A stretch of 64,000 bases of DNA from Aurelia coerulea. Its lineage: Eukaryota; Cnidaria; Scyphozoa; Semaeostomeae; Ulmaridae. The position numbers were made by a program, and so were the translations under genes. Where the stretch lies: assembly GCA_039566865.1 (NCBI GenBank), contig CM076943.1:47266124-47330123 (forward strand), in the 5' to 3' direction. Every line of letters starts with the position of its first letter. Within the stretch, counting starts at the first letter, position 1. Positions 1 through 12,200 of this stretch are shown here, piece by piece. A model generated the notes under the pieces. That model saw only the letters and a program-made list of their open reading frames with translations. It was not told the DNA's origin and did not search any database.

Positions 1-6
1 CGACGT

Positions 7-164
7 CAGTGGCGGACACTTTGGCAAATATTGGGGTAGGGGCGAAGCTTTTGTTTTAGTTAAAAGGTATTGTTTGTTCCTATTGTTTTCGAACAAGAGA
101 CCTTTGTTCTAGCCAAGATTGGGGGGGCGATCACACCCCCTCGCCCCCCAAGTGTCCGCCACTG
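7..164. mobile_element. 158-bp hAT-like MITE at window start
   Basis: Ends CAGTGGCGGACACTT and AAGTGTCCGCCACTG are perfect inverted repeats. CGACGT stands on both sides (1-6, 165-170), but the left flank is cut by the window, so the full duplication cannot be read. Confidence 0.72.
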
Positions 165-2559
165 CGACGTATCAGGCCGATGAATTATCGTGAGTTCCTG
201 AACATTTTTAGTCGGGTTTTTGCGGTTCAAAATAAAACTATCACAGTTATGAAGACGTATCAGGGCGTTGTAAAGACGTATCCGGGCGATGTATCAGAAA
301 AAGAGTTCTTTCAGTCTAAAAGGTACTGGTTCATTGGCATAGATTTCTTTCCAACTTTTACTTTGAAACTTCTATCTCAGATTAGCAAGCAGGGCTTCGT
401 AAACTCGAACAATACTTGAAAACCTAAGTGAGAGAATGTTCTCTCTCAGTCTACAAAACTCTGGTTTATTGGCATAGATTTCTTTCTAATGTTTTCTGTG
501 CAGTTACAACTGTCGCAGTTCTGCGCAGCACCATTAGCAGCTGTGCGATTTTCCCAGAACGCTAAGCCACTCCCTCCTTCTCAGATATCAGCAGCGAGTA
601 AACAGTCAAAAAACAGCCCTCCAACAGGTTTCACACAGGCCACCCGCCTCATTTCAAGGCAGAATGGTTGGCAAGTTTAACGACAAAGATCAAATAAATG
701 GATTACACTGTCGCACTCAATTTTATTTACTGGTTTCCGTAACATTAATTAAGAGAGTCTTATTTGATGCGTTAAGAAAGTATCTCTTTGATTTAATGAT
801 CTGTTCAAGCATTTGCTCATCTCCGCTGAAGTTCGTGACGCATAGGTAAAGCCAAATTTATTAGGCCATTTTTGCCGCTGGTAACTCAATCCAATCTAGC
901 CGCAGCTTGAATATATTATAAAGAACAGTGTTCCTGACAAATGAGAGCCGATGGCTCTACAGTAATTTTCTTCGAGGAAGCCGATTTCTTTTCTTTGTCT
1001 TCTTTCATGCATCTTGCTCCTTGACATCTTTTCACTCGTTTGACTGGTTTAAAGAAAACAATAGATAGCCTCTTTATCATTTCATATCACAAGGCAACCA
1101 ATAATTACGTAAGTTATTTTTATTGTTGTTGTTGTTGCTCATATTGTTTAGTCGAAATGTCCAGTTCCTTCAGGTGATCTGTACGTGATCAAATCTTGTA
1201 TGTTATGGAAAGGGAAGATAGAAGATTTCACAGTGAAGTCGAAGTGGATGAAACTTAGCTTAGGCCAAATCGCGCAGAACCTGAGCAGGAGAACTAAATT
1301 GTTCAAAGGCTGTATTTCACTATGTTATTCAAAACGAAGCGGCTTTATCCAAGCTGTCCATGAAACACTTCCAGTACTTGATCTAGCGAGCGTCAACGGA
1401 TATATGATCATCAGGAAAAATTCATCGACAAAACCTTTACTTTCTGCAGTTATAATAACTGTTTTGTAAAGTTTTCTTTGGAAAGCTTTCTTTGGCTTAA
1501 AAGTTTACAAAATTAATTCTCCTTTATCAACAATGAAGGCGAAGGATAAACACAGCTTTGGAAGGATAAAAACTGGTTAGGATTTGTAGATTAGAATTCC
1601 ATGTGTATGGATTTATAAGTGAGAGGTGTATTCATGCAAAAATTTACATTTGGCTATGACATTAGAGCCATGTATAATCCATGGGGAATCTGGCTCCGAG
1701 AAAATAGATTTTTACCGACTTTCTAGCTTGTGACTTGCGTGAGTGAAACTTAATTTATGATATCTGTGGTTACATCAAAGCAAGACCTAAGCTAAGACGT
1801 CAGTTTTGAACAGCTCTAACAGGAAGCAAGAAGTAGGATTTAGGAAAGGATACAGCTTTTAGCAAAGCAAAAGCACGAAGTTGCATCATAGCAAAGCTCT
1901 AGTTACCAAACCGACTTGCTAGTTATGCGCAAGCAAGAGTGAGTTCCCTTATTAATCTATGGATTTGCCAAAGCGATACCTTTGTAAATACATCGGCTTC
2001 AAACGATGAGAATAGGCTCAGAAAGGCAGAAGAAGCGATCAGTTAATGTACTCAAACTCTTTTATCATCCAAATGTAGATTGCAATTGTTGATCTGGAAG
2101 GGATAAACTCTTAGGCTGTCTCATACCTCGATAGATAAATTAAGCTTACATTTAACTTCTTTTTGTCGTAATATCTTTGAGAGTATGTCAGAAAGCCAAA
2201 CGTAGAATTGTTTAGCATGCATCTGATCGCGCAACAAAAAGCATCTTCCAGCATATATTTGGCAAAGTTAGTTTTTGCAAGCGGAGCTGTTATTTGCAGT
2301 ATGCTTATCATTTCAGCCATGCACGAGTTAGATCATTTATTGGGTTTTATTCTTGCCAGATACCGAAATTTTGCAGTATGATAAATGAGGCTTTTTCAGC
2401 ACTCAATCGTTGCTAGTATAATTGATAGATCGCACTGCTGTCCACTGCTTGGACAACTATCGCTTTGTTTTCTTCCTGCTCAACATTAGCCATTTATAGT
2501 CAACAGCATACTAAGTACACGTGTTGACCAATGCAAAGGACCATGGTATGTTGCAGTCT
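165..2559. other. No gene seen
   Basis: Only a diverged local duplication (about 305-360 and 430-490, both with GGCATAGATTTCTTTC) was noticed. Short ORFs have no motif or plausible splice context. Confidence 0.5.
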
Positions 2560-2568
2560 GCAGAAGGA

Positions 2569-2635
2569 TAGACTTGCCCCAAGTCTGTTTTGTCAACTGT
2601 AATTGACGAAATACTGTAGACTTGGGGCAAGTCTA
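2569..2635. mobile_element. 67-bp palindromic TAGACTTG element
   Basis: TAGACTTGCCCCAAGTCT and its perfect complement flank a loop of about 31 bases. The perfect 9-bp duplication GCAGAAGGA stands at 2560-2568 and 2636-2644, so it moved as a unit despite its size. Confidence 0.82.
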
Positions 2636-3929
2636 GCAGAAGGAGGAACGTGGTCAACGTTGGTGTAACCCAATGATCAATGTAATGAGGATATATTTTG
2701 GTTTCGTTTTCGAAATTTGAGCTACAAGAGACAGGCCACGTTTAGTGGTTAGAGAGCATGGACAGTTAACGAGCTAACAGGTTGGCATAAATCTTCAAGG
2801 TAGATGATAATTATCGGCTATTCAGACATTGTTTTGAAATTGATTCAACGATGATCTAATGAGTTATTTCAAGAAGTGATGTGGCGTTTGATGGTGTGGT
2901 TGGAAGGAACCAAGCTGTGTTCCAGAAAAATGACGGGCTGTGTTCCAGATTGTTCCATGTGCTGTTTCTGGGACACTCTTCTGTTGGCGACACATTGCTT
3001 TGGAAGTGATCCCAAGGTTATAAAACACGTCATTTCAGAAATGGCGTGCAGGAAGGAACGAAAGAGCTCTTGGCTTGGACGTGATGATGGGAGTTAACAA
3101 TGATGGACAACGCTCAGCTGTGATATAGGAGTTTCTGGGAAAGTTCTTCTCGGTTCAGTCCGTGTTTTGGACACTGGGGACCTTGTTGCCACAAATGACG
3201 TGATATTCAAAGGTTTGATTAACAGGAACTGACATGGAAGATGTTGGTCAAAGTAACGGTACTGTCATAAAAAGCTGGGTTTGGACATGAAAAGGGACGT
3301 GGATCGTTCCAGATTGTTTAGTGCAAAGCGTCTAGATAGTTCGAGGGGCGCATTACTGCCTAATGAGTATCTCACATCTGCTACAGCGCAAAATTACTCG
3401 ACGGTCTGAAATTTCAGCGCGCCCAAAGGATCCTGGGTGACAAGGACTCTTTAAACCTGATGTAACACCTTATTTTTGGAACTTACGTGGAATTCTACAG
3501 TTTCATCTTACTGGAACAATGGAACACGTGAATGGTACTGACGCTAGCGAGGACAATGCTGTGGTCCACGGCGGAAATTGGCTCAAATGCATGACTGATG
3601 AGTATCGTTTGGACCTTTAGATCCTTAACTGGACGCAATTACTGCACAGTAGTTGTTGAATAATTTTGCCCTGAGATACTAATCCTGTCACTACAAAATG
3701 AACCAATGAAAAGATCGTTTTTAGAATAGCTTAAAGTATTCTTTGCTGTAGTCTATTTCCCTGATTTGCAAATTCGCATTTCCTTGCGTGTCACGCTCAA
3801 ACTAACGCACACCTCCCAGGGCAGGGACCGGGGGGCCGGGGCTGGTGATCTCTAATAGCGCTGAGAAGCTGTGTTATGTGATATCAGGAGCCTAACACTT
3901 CGTCAATCAGACAGAAAATCTAAAAGATA

Positions 3930-4520
3930 TAAATGATGATAACCTGATCGATTTCAACTGCAGATAATGACATTAACTGACTTCATTTGATGAAGATAGA
4001 AGAGGACCAAAAAGCAACTTCTCGTGGACTGGAGATTATTTGGCTCTCGCCCAAACCCAAATCTTAATCCTTTCGTTAACTCTGATAGCCTAGACTGCTT
4101 GAATTTGATTAAGATCAACCAGAAACTTACAACAGTTTCCTATCATGACAAACTCTTAGCTATTCCAGGCTGAGATAATTCACCCTTGACTGTAATGCTA
4201 GATAACCTAAAGTGAATAAATCTTATGAAGATTGAGGAGGGCCCAAGAGCAATTTCCAGTCATAAGAATCTTTAACTATTCCAGACAAAGATAATTCTCC
4301 CCTGACGTTAACACTTATCCAAGATAACCTAACTATACTGACTGAACTTTATGAAGATTGAAGAGGACCTACGAGCAATTTCCCATCATAAGGAACAAGA
4401 AGGCCCAGGAACACGGGATCGTTCGATCTTTGTCTACTCCTTAGTAATAGATAACCTAGAAAATTAACTGGTTAAACTTGATGAAGATTGACCAGAAACC
4501 TACAGAAATTTCCGCTCATC
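3930..4520. repeat. Degenerate minisatellite, about 120-bp unit
   Basis: Four to five units share GATAACCTA, TTATGAAGATTGAAGAGGACC and GAGCAATTTCC in order. No coding potential was seen. Confidence 0.65.
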
Positions 4521-4568
4521 TGTATCTTTGTTCGGGAGACGAAATACTGATCCTTCTTTGACACATTG

Positions 4569-4748
4569 TTGTTGGGCAGACGAGATCGCTTTGTCCAAGG
4601 AAACTTATGTGTCCCCCCGTGCAGTGGGTTAAAGCGCATGCGCTCGTCAGAGCTTTAACCTAAATACGCTACTGCGCATGAGCTTTAACCTACAGCACGG
4701 GGGAAGCATGCGTTTCCTCGGGCGAAGCGTATCTCGTCTCCCTAACAA
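4569..4748. mobile_element. 180-bp foldback element
   Basis: TTGTTGGGCAGACGAGATCG and, inverted, CGTATCTCGTCTCCCTAACAA form the ends; the inner CCCCCGTGC and GCTTTAACC blocks also pair. Nearly the entire stretch folds back. Confidence 0.7.
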
Positions 4749-5849
4749 ATTGTGTATCAGGTTTAGTGGTAGTGAATCAAGGTTGGGGCTCACGATATCA
4801 TTTGGGCTTTGTTGGGGCTCACGATGTCATGAGCATTGGTGCTATTGTTTCTTGCTCTTGCTCTTAACGGTCAAGCTATTTTGCGTATTACATAACTGAA
4901 GTAAATCATTAATGCCCATGCAATCTGGAGCCTTTTTAGAGGATTCCTGAAGGCTCACAACTTGGTCTGTTCGTATCTCTAACAAAGCTCAAACTTCGTT
5001 GTGAAGCTGCTTCATGGAGTCGGTAATCAGAATCTTCATAATCCTGCCGCAGGATCAGTGTCCATAGATTAGTGGGTGACCGGCATTACATAACCTAACA
5101 AGATTCTTCCGTCACTAATTGAAGCATAGTCTTAAAAATTGTCAACGAAGCTTAGTATCATCTTGTCATTAGAATAAGTATTTCATCGGGAGATACCAAG
5201 TTTGCCGCAGAGTCATCGAGTAATAATGAACAAAGGTGCTATTCATCAGTCCTGAAAGTGCTCATCTCATATCGATGTCTGGGTAGCTGAATCGAGTAAA
5301 ACTGCCTCTCTCTGTATCATTTACCTGTTGATTAAAACTTTATGCTACAATTACAACTTTGTGCTACAACCACAACTTTGTGCTACAACCACACCTTACA
5401 CCACATTGACTCTGTACCCATACAGTTTGATCCGTTACAACGTTGTTGCAATTCAAGATCGTTTACAGAAAATTCCCTAAAACGCACGAGCAAAAACTTC
5501 ATAATATCAAAATAAAAGGAAACCAACTTGTCAGTTTTATTATTTTCAATGCTCCTTTTGTAGTGCATAACATAAGATATTAATTTCAGTTTCCGTCCCA
5601 CAGTTTATCATTTTATTAGTTTTACTGATAAAACAACCTGGAAGATTTGATCGTTCGTTTTAGGCCATTTTTTCGTCTGTTCTGCAAGAGTGATTTTCAG
5701 TCTTTCGAATTTACCAAAGTACTACTGCATTGAACATCACCAAAAAATACAAATAAATGCTTCAATCATTTAGCTACTAGAAAAATCAATTTCTAGAACT
5801 ATGGAGTAACTATTTTTCGATTGATGATTTTTTGAACAGGGGACTATTT

Positions 5850-6090
5850 TCGAGTTACTAATATTATAATATTATTTATAATATTATTACCAGTATTACC
5901 AATATTATTTATGATATTATTACCAATGCTATCAATATTATTTAGAATCTTTGACACTGACGAAGATTTTTATCGAAACGTTTGAAAATTAACAGTTGTG
6001 TTTTTATTTTTATTTTCTGGTAAGATTGATGGTGGTTTAGTTTACTTTTTTTATAATATTATTACCAATATTACTAATATTATTTTTTCA
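5850..6090. repeat. ATATTATTACCA-type repeats flanking a CTGACGA...GAAAC insert, just before gene A exon 6097
   Basis: AT-rich words (ATAATATTATTACCAATATT) recur on both sides of a roughly 110-bp stretch with CACTGACGAAG at 5957-5967 and CGAAACG at 5975-5981. The last repeats supply the pyrimidine-poor region before the acceptor. Confidence 0.6.
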
Positions 6091-6096
6091 TTGCAG

Positions 6097-6273
6097 AGGA
6101 GCCAGATATGATTGAAGGGGACATAATAGTTGATAGTCGATTGAAAAGAGTTGTAGAAATGGCGGTAGAGGACAAGAACAACAAACATGTTAGAAGGAGA
6201 AGAGACGCAATTAGTTATCATCAAAAAAGATGGAAGGATGGCATTGTACCATACGTCATTGATCCCAGCGTAG
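6097..6273 (+). CDS. Gene A exon: propeptide end and start of astacin domain
   Basis: The acceptor is TTGCAG before 6097 and the donor is G|GTTAGT after 6273 (phase 1 end). The exon encodes the propeptide MIEGDII stretch, whose Asp fits the zinc-blocking Asp-switch of astacins, then HVRRRRDA, a basic processing site, then the mature N-terminus ending in PYVIDPSVG. It is 177 bp; the paralogous exon in gene B is 171 bp, two codons shorter, before the cleavage site. The intron just upstream is made of ATATTATTACCA-like repeats and runs straight into the acceptor. Confidence 0.85.
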
Positions 6274-9200
6274 GTTAGTAATAATTTAATACATTGTTTT
6301 ACTTACCTTCTGACGCAATATTGGTTGTAATGAAATGATGAAAAGGTAAATCAAAGATTGGTATGCGTTATTCGCCATCTACACACCGCTCCAAGGCAGC
6401 CTAAGCAAGTTCCTACGATGTAGCACTGCGCAGCGAGCTGCAGCCAGCATTTTTTCCCGATATTAAACTTTGAGATACTACTGTCAACTGACCCTTCCAT
6501 GAGAAGCGTTTCGGGATTTCAGGAGGCTCAGACATATTTGGTGCTTGGTGAATAAAAAGGTATCGGCCTTCGCCAGAATACCGGGTGAGTCAAAGGAAAG
6601 TTGACACGTTTGTCGGGCTTTGGAAGAATAAGTATGCGGCCGATATTCAAAACAGAAATGTTAATCTATCAGTCAAAGGCTACGCTGCATCGTTGGAAGA
6701 TTTCTCAGTGTGGGACAGAGCTAACAATGATTTCTACTTATTCATGAAAGTATATTAATCTTACGTGATCGTCCTTCACTTAACTCCCAGCAGTCAGCAA
6801 TTCCCTTTGTGCTTTTTTTTCAAGGTATTGTCTTTCGGGCTTGCCCATTATTTACTTTTCACGTAGGAATTGTAATCAAGTACTTTTAGTAGGTATTTGT
6901 CTCTTTATGCATATAAATATAACCTCATGCTTTCGTAAGTTTGTATTCTAAAGGTTAAGCAAAGATTTGCTTCGAAACATCAAACATAGCAAAGACATAG
7001 CCTAGTCTTCAGAATGGTTATATTAAAATCGGATTTGTATTTCTTCAATGTCACTAATATCTATGGAAATATCGCTAAATTGAGCTCGTACACAAACGAA
7101 AGGTTATGATTCTAAAAGCATTGAATGCTGCCAAAGGAGGTAAGGCGAGGGTGAAAGTGAAGTTGCGATTTTTAGTGCCAAGCATTTTGATCGGAGAAGT
7201 AGAGAAGACCTAATTGATACTTCTGTAATCCTGAGATCAAACCCTGCCCACCTGACTGTCCTGGCTGCAAAGTCAGAGGATTACACCACTGCATCACAGC
7301 ACCCTCAGATCCAGTAAGGTCATGCGGCATCATGTAGAAAGACAGACAAAATAACAATATTTGTGGTTGATAAAACGTTCAAGAACTTGCAAGATTTCTC
7401 ACGACCATCATAGCAAATAATGAACTTTAGAAGCAATTCATTATCATATCTTTTGAAGATGAAGATAGAATCTTGCTTATGAAGTGCGGTTGTAGGTAAA
7501 TGCTACGGACATAAAAAATACTACACATATTCAATATAATTTACGTAGACTTTCAAATTCGTGGTCGATTTCAAAACGAGAAATGATTCAATGATTGTTT
7601 CATTGGAGACATCAGTTCATTTATCTGTTACATAGATCTTAGATTAAGCAACCAGAAGAGGTTAAGCTAAAGAGACCGATATTTGGCGGTATTGCTGTTT
7701 CTTTCATGTTGCATACTATGAAACCAAGTGTCGGTTTTAGGTGTAGGCAGAACAACATTCCATTTTTAAATTAGCATTGTTTAATCAATTCACGGGACAA
7801 AATTTGTTCCCACTTGTATCGAAAATTGCTTCATTTCTTACACAAGTTTGCGATATCGCAAATTTTTTTTTGGTGCATGTTGCGGGCGTCTCATGCAAAC
7901 AGAAGACATGCTAACATGTTGAAATATGCTCATTTTATATCATTTTGTGAAACCTTGTTGAAAATTATCTGAATCACCAGCTTCAAATTGACAAAATTCG
8001 TAGGCTAAACTAGGATGAATTCACGACACTATAAACTCCTTAATAGCTTTGATAGACGATCTATATGCACTTATATCATTGCTGAAAGCCGCTGTCTGAA
8101 TGTCTGGCACTCAATTTCGTATCTGATTTCTCCAGCAAACTTCGTCAGCTTTTATATCAGAAACGACGTTTTTATTGTCTCACAAGTAGATTGATCATGT
8201 CTATGATTTGAAGTTTCGTTCATTTATCTAACGGTTGCCGAAGCAGCACTTTAGAGTTATCGTAAGATACATGATTGAGCAGTCATCGATCTTGCTATTG
8301 ATTGTATCATATCACTCAAGTTGATAAACAGAAATGATTCAGCTTGTGATTACGTCATTTGAAAGCTTCGTATCCGCGGCAAATGGAGATTGATACGACA
8401 AAATTACAACGGAAGACGATTTTAAGAGATCGCGTAGCTTATGATGACGTCAAAGTTCTGACAAGCACCTATAATCTGCAATATTATTGTAGTTAGAAAA
8501 TTCAATCTAAGAAGACCGAAATCTGAAGCCTTACTCAACATGAAGCCCTTCGTTACAAGTTACCGAACAAAATAAAAATGTTTATCCGTCAAGGCCCGAC
8601 TTTTGCTATGTTTAGTGCTCTCAAGTAAAGGATAACACAATATATTATTCATCTCAATAGTGACTCTAAACCCTTTTCTTCCGAATCATTATGCAACCAA
8701 TGAAATCTTCTTTGCCAACGTCTTGCAAGGTGTAATGGCTCCCTCGACATCCATGCCTGCAACTATTTCTGAAGATCATCTGATCGAGGAAAGCATAAAT
8801 TCAAAGAGTGGGATGGAGTGGAACAAAATATATAACTTGATTTTTACTTCTATTATTGAGTCAAAGGTTCCTTCGTTGTAAATATATAGCTTCTTAAATG
8901 AATGAAGTGGTCAATGTATATGATCGTTGAATTCTGCGATTGATATTGAATTTAACTAAAACTTGAACTGATTTGAATTAATCAAAATTGTTTTACTTCA
9001 ACTGAGGCACAATAACAGGAAAATCAGCGAATTATCAATGACCCCTTTTTGCTCCAATTAGATTAATTTTTCCCCCACTTTACCCTACTAGTTCATCCAC
9101 ACCTATTATATTACAAACAATCGACAATTTAAAGGGGCTCCGTCGCCTCATTGTAAAGAAATCTGTAAACACCATTGTTTTAGGTACGTGTTCATTGTTT

Positions 9201-12200
9201 TCTGCAGTTTGTTTGGTGGCTTCATTTTTTACTTCTAACATCGAGTCAAAGGTTCATTTGTTGCAAACATGCAGCTTCTTCAATGAATGAAATGGTCTTT
9301 GTTTATGATGGAAATTGTTAACTTCCACCACCAAAAAGTAGCCGTCAAAAATCTACTTAGATCCGAGTTATCGTAAGAGATATAAATGTTTAGTTTGTTG
9401 CTCTGTTGTGTACAAAGATCCATCTTCGAAATAATGCTTTCATTTTGAAAAAAAGATGAAAAGTTTGCGTGACATTACTTTTGAAAAAACTGCAAAATCA
9501 CTGTTTCGACAAAATTTGGAGACTTACCCCTTTGATTTGCTGCAGATCTCTTCTAGAAAGAGAGGCTGTTGGGCAAAGTCAGCTATAGAGCTTCAACCGC
9601 ACAAAATCTCTGCCAATAGGCATCTAGACGGTGACTGTAATGAATTACAACCGCTACATAAACACAGTTTTAAAGGGATTACCATTAATCTTTAACCGTT
9701 ACACATAATCCCATTAAGGTTAATTTAGAATTACGGCTTTGTGCATTGTTGATCCCTGTTTTTCTTCATGCAACAAGAAATCATATAGAGAAAATTTCCT
9801 GTTTTAACTGAGCCAGTCACTCTATTCCTTTGGGGCATGAATTTTCTTTGATACTAAGTGAAAACTGTGATCTTACTTTTTATTAGCTGTGATTTACAGT
9901 TTTAATTGATCTCTGTACTTAAATTTTCCTACGTAAAATAATGGTACTCATTCCTCTAGATTTCGTGTTCTCGCTGAAATTCAAAGTTATGGTTCGCCTG
10001 AAGATCTCTAACCAGTTGGAATCATAGCTTGTAGAATCACCAGATTTAAAATTCAAATGCAAATTCATTTACAGTCAGCAAAGTTTACAAGGTTTCCTTA
10101 ACTGTAGAACAAACATTAAAAGATACAAATAATAATTATCATTAAAAGATGCTAAGAGGACTGCGAGGCAACTGTAGCGATTTGACAGGGGAACTACAGG
10201 TTCATACCCTGTCTCCATGTGGTATCAAGTTAATTTGATCCAATGCAAGTGTACCATTTGGCGGTTAACTGAAGAAAAACTGGCCAGTCCTTGAGAAGCA
10301 ATATCACATGCTTCCAAAGCCAGTCTCGAATTAGGTGTCACCTGAGATTCGCAAAAACGCAGAATTCCTTTGTAAACATTTCTATTGTTGTTATTCGCGA
10401 GCATTCGCAGTTGAAATCTAATTTGAGACAGACTATATTATTACCAATGTAGAATTGCTTGTAGTTATTCATGATATCTATCATTCTTTTCAGGTCGTAA
10501 AGCGAGGCACGTCATTGCAATTGCTTTTTATAAATTCCATCGAAGCACCTGTTTGTGGTTTACACCAAGAAGAAATGAAACTGATTATATTCGAATTGTC
10601 AAGGGACAGGGGTGAGCAATTTATTTAGAAATTTCATCATTTGGTTCTAATATCTTCTTTATCTTATCAAGAACAATATCTTCATACCGGGTGTCCCAAA
10701 AAAGTACTCCCGTTTGAAAAATCACCAAAATTTGATTTCAAAGCCGATCTTCAATTTTCTTTTTTTGTCAAGTATATCAAGGGTGGTCATGTAGGTATGG
10801 AGACAGTGGTCCTATGTTTGTCCCAGAAATCGGTTTATTTTGTCCTTCATTCAACAATGTTTGTCCTCAAAACCAGGTTCTTTTATAGGTCTTTAAAAGT
10901 AGTTTATTTTACATTGCAAGTATGGATTATCTATATTTTGCGATCTCTGTCCCCAAAAGTGGGTTTATTTTAATGCCTGAACCTAGAAATTGCTGATCCT
11001 CTCCCATTTCATTGAGAATAACGGTATCTCTCAAGCAATTCTGGACAAATCCCGAATGAAAACGCCGCATTTTGAAATAGTGTGGATATACGGATTTTTA
11101 TGCCTGAAAGAGGACAGAGGTGGAACCACTTACACGGTTTGTCCAGATTATTTCTTGTATCTTGAGGACAATTTGAGGCAGATGGTTAAAAAACTGGTTT
11201 ATTTTCGGAATAGTTTGGACACAGGTGGAAACAGTTTTGCTAAGACTGGGTAGATTAATGGTGTCTGGAGAGACAAAGGTGGAACCAAGATGGTGGGAGA
11301 AATGGGTGTTTGATACAAACTTGGACTTAAAAGGAGCTGAACACAAGTAGATTTAGCAAAAGTTTCCATTACAAATGTCTGTCCCCAAAACCAGTCTTTG
11401 GTGGACAGTAGATCAAATTAATTCTCCGGAAACTGGGTAGATTAATTTTTTCTCGTGGACATACATAGGACCATGAAAATTACAGTGCATGCCCACCCTT
11501 GGTATATCAAAGACTAAACTATTTTTCAATATATAGCTGATCTTGTAATTGGTTTAAAAAGTAGCAAATTTAGCTCTTTTTAGGGCTACCTGGTTTTGAG
11601 CCATACTGCAGAAAAGCACTCATGATTGCCAGATCAATTTCTTTCTGGATGTAAAGCATCTAGTTTGGTCATAAATGACAGATAGAAATGCGCAAAATCA
11701 TGGCAGACCTCAATGATGATAACAAATCTAAAAATTTTAACTCTTAGGCAAGTTTGACTATTTTGCTTAAAAACTATTGCTCAAAATAAGGTTTTTCAAC
11801 GCGCAATTGTTCTACCTTGTTGCATCAAAAGCAAACATTTTATCATCTATGAATATTTTTGGGTCTTTGACAAAACAACTCAAAAAGAAAATTTTATCAA
11901 AGGTTTGATAATAAATTTTTATTGATTTTTGAAACAGGAGTACTTTTTTGGGACACCCGGTATTACCCGGGCACCCAGGTAAAAAATGTACAGGCCTTTG
12001 AAAGGACACAGAATGAGAGCTGTTTGCTGAAAAGAGAAACAATTTTGCAATTTTATACATCCACTGCCAAATATTTTCGGTGAGCTTTTTTCTCGTTAAT
12101 TTGAGGATTTTTTTGTGAAAATCTTGAGGAAATTTCAGTGTGAATAAAAAACAGACTATAAATCATTGAGAACGACTGTGGGAAGAAAGCAATTAGGGCG

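Noticed and set aside
10641..11253. ORFs of 110 and 87 codons
   Set aside because: Fall in the repetitive interior of the nested CAAGGGTGG element.
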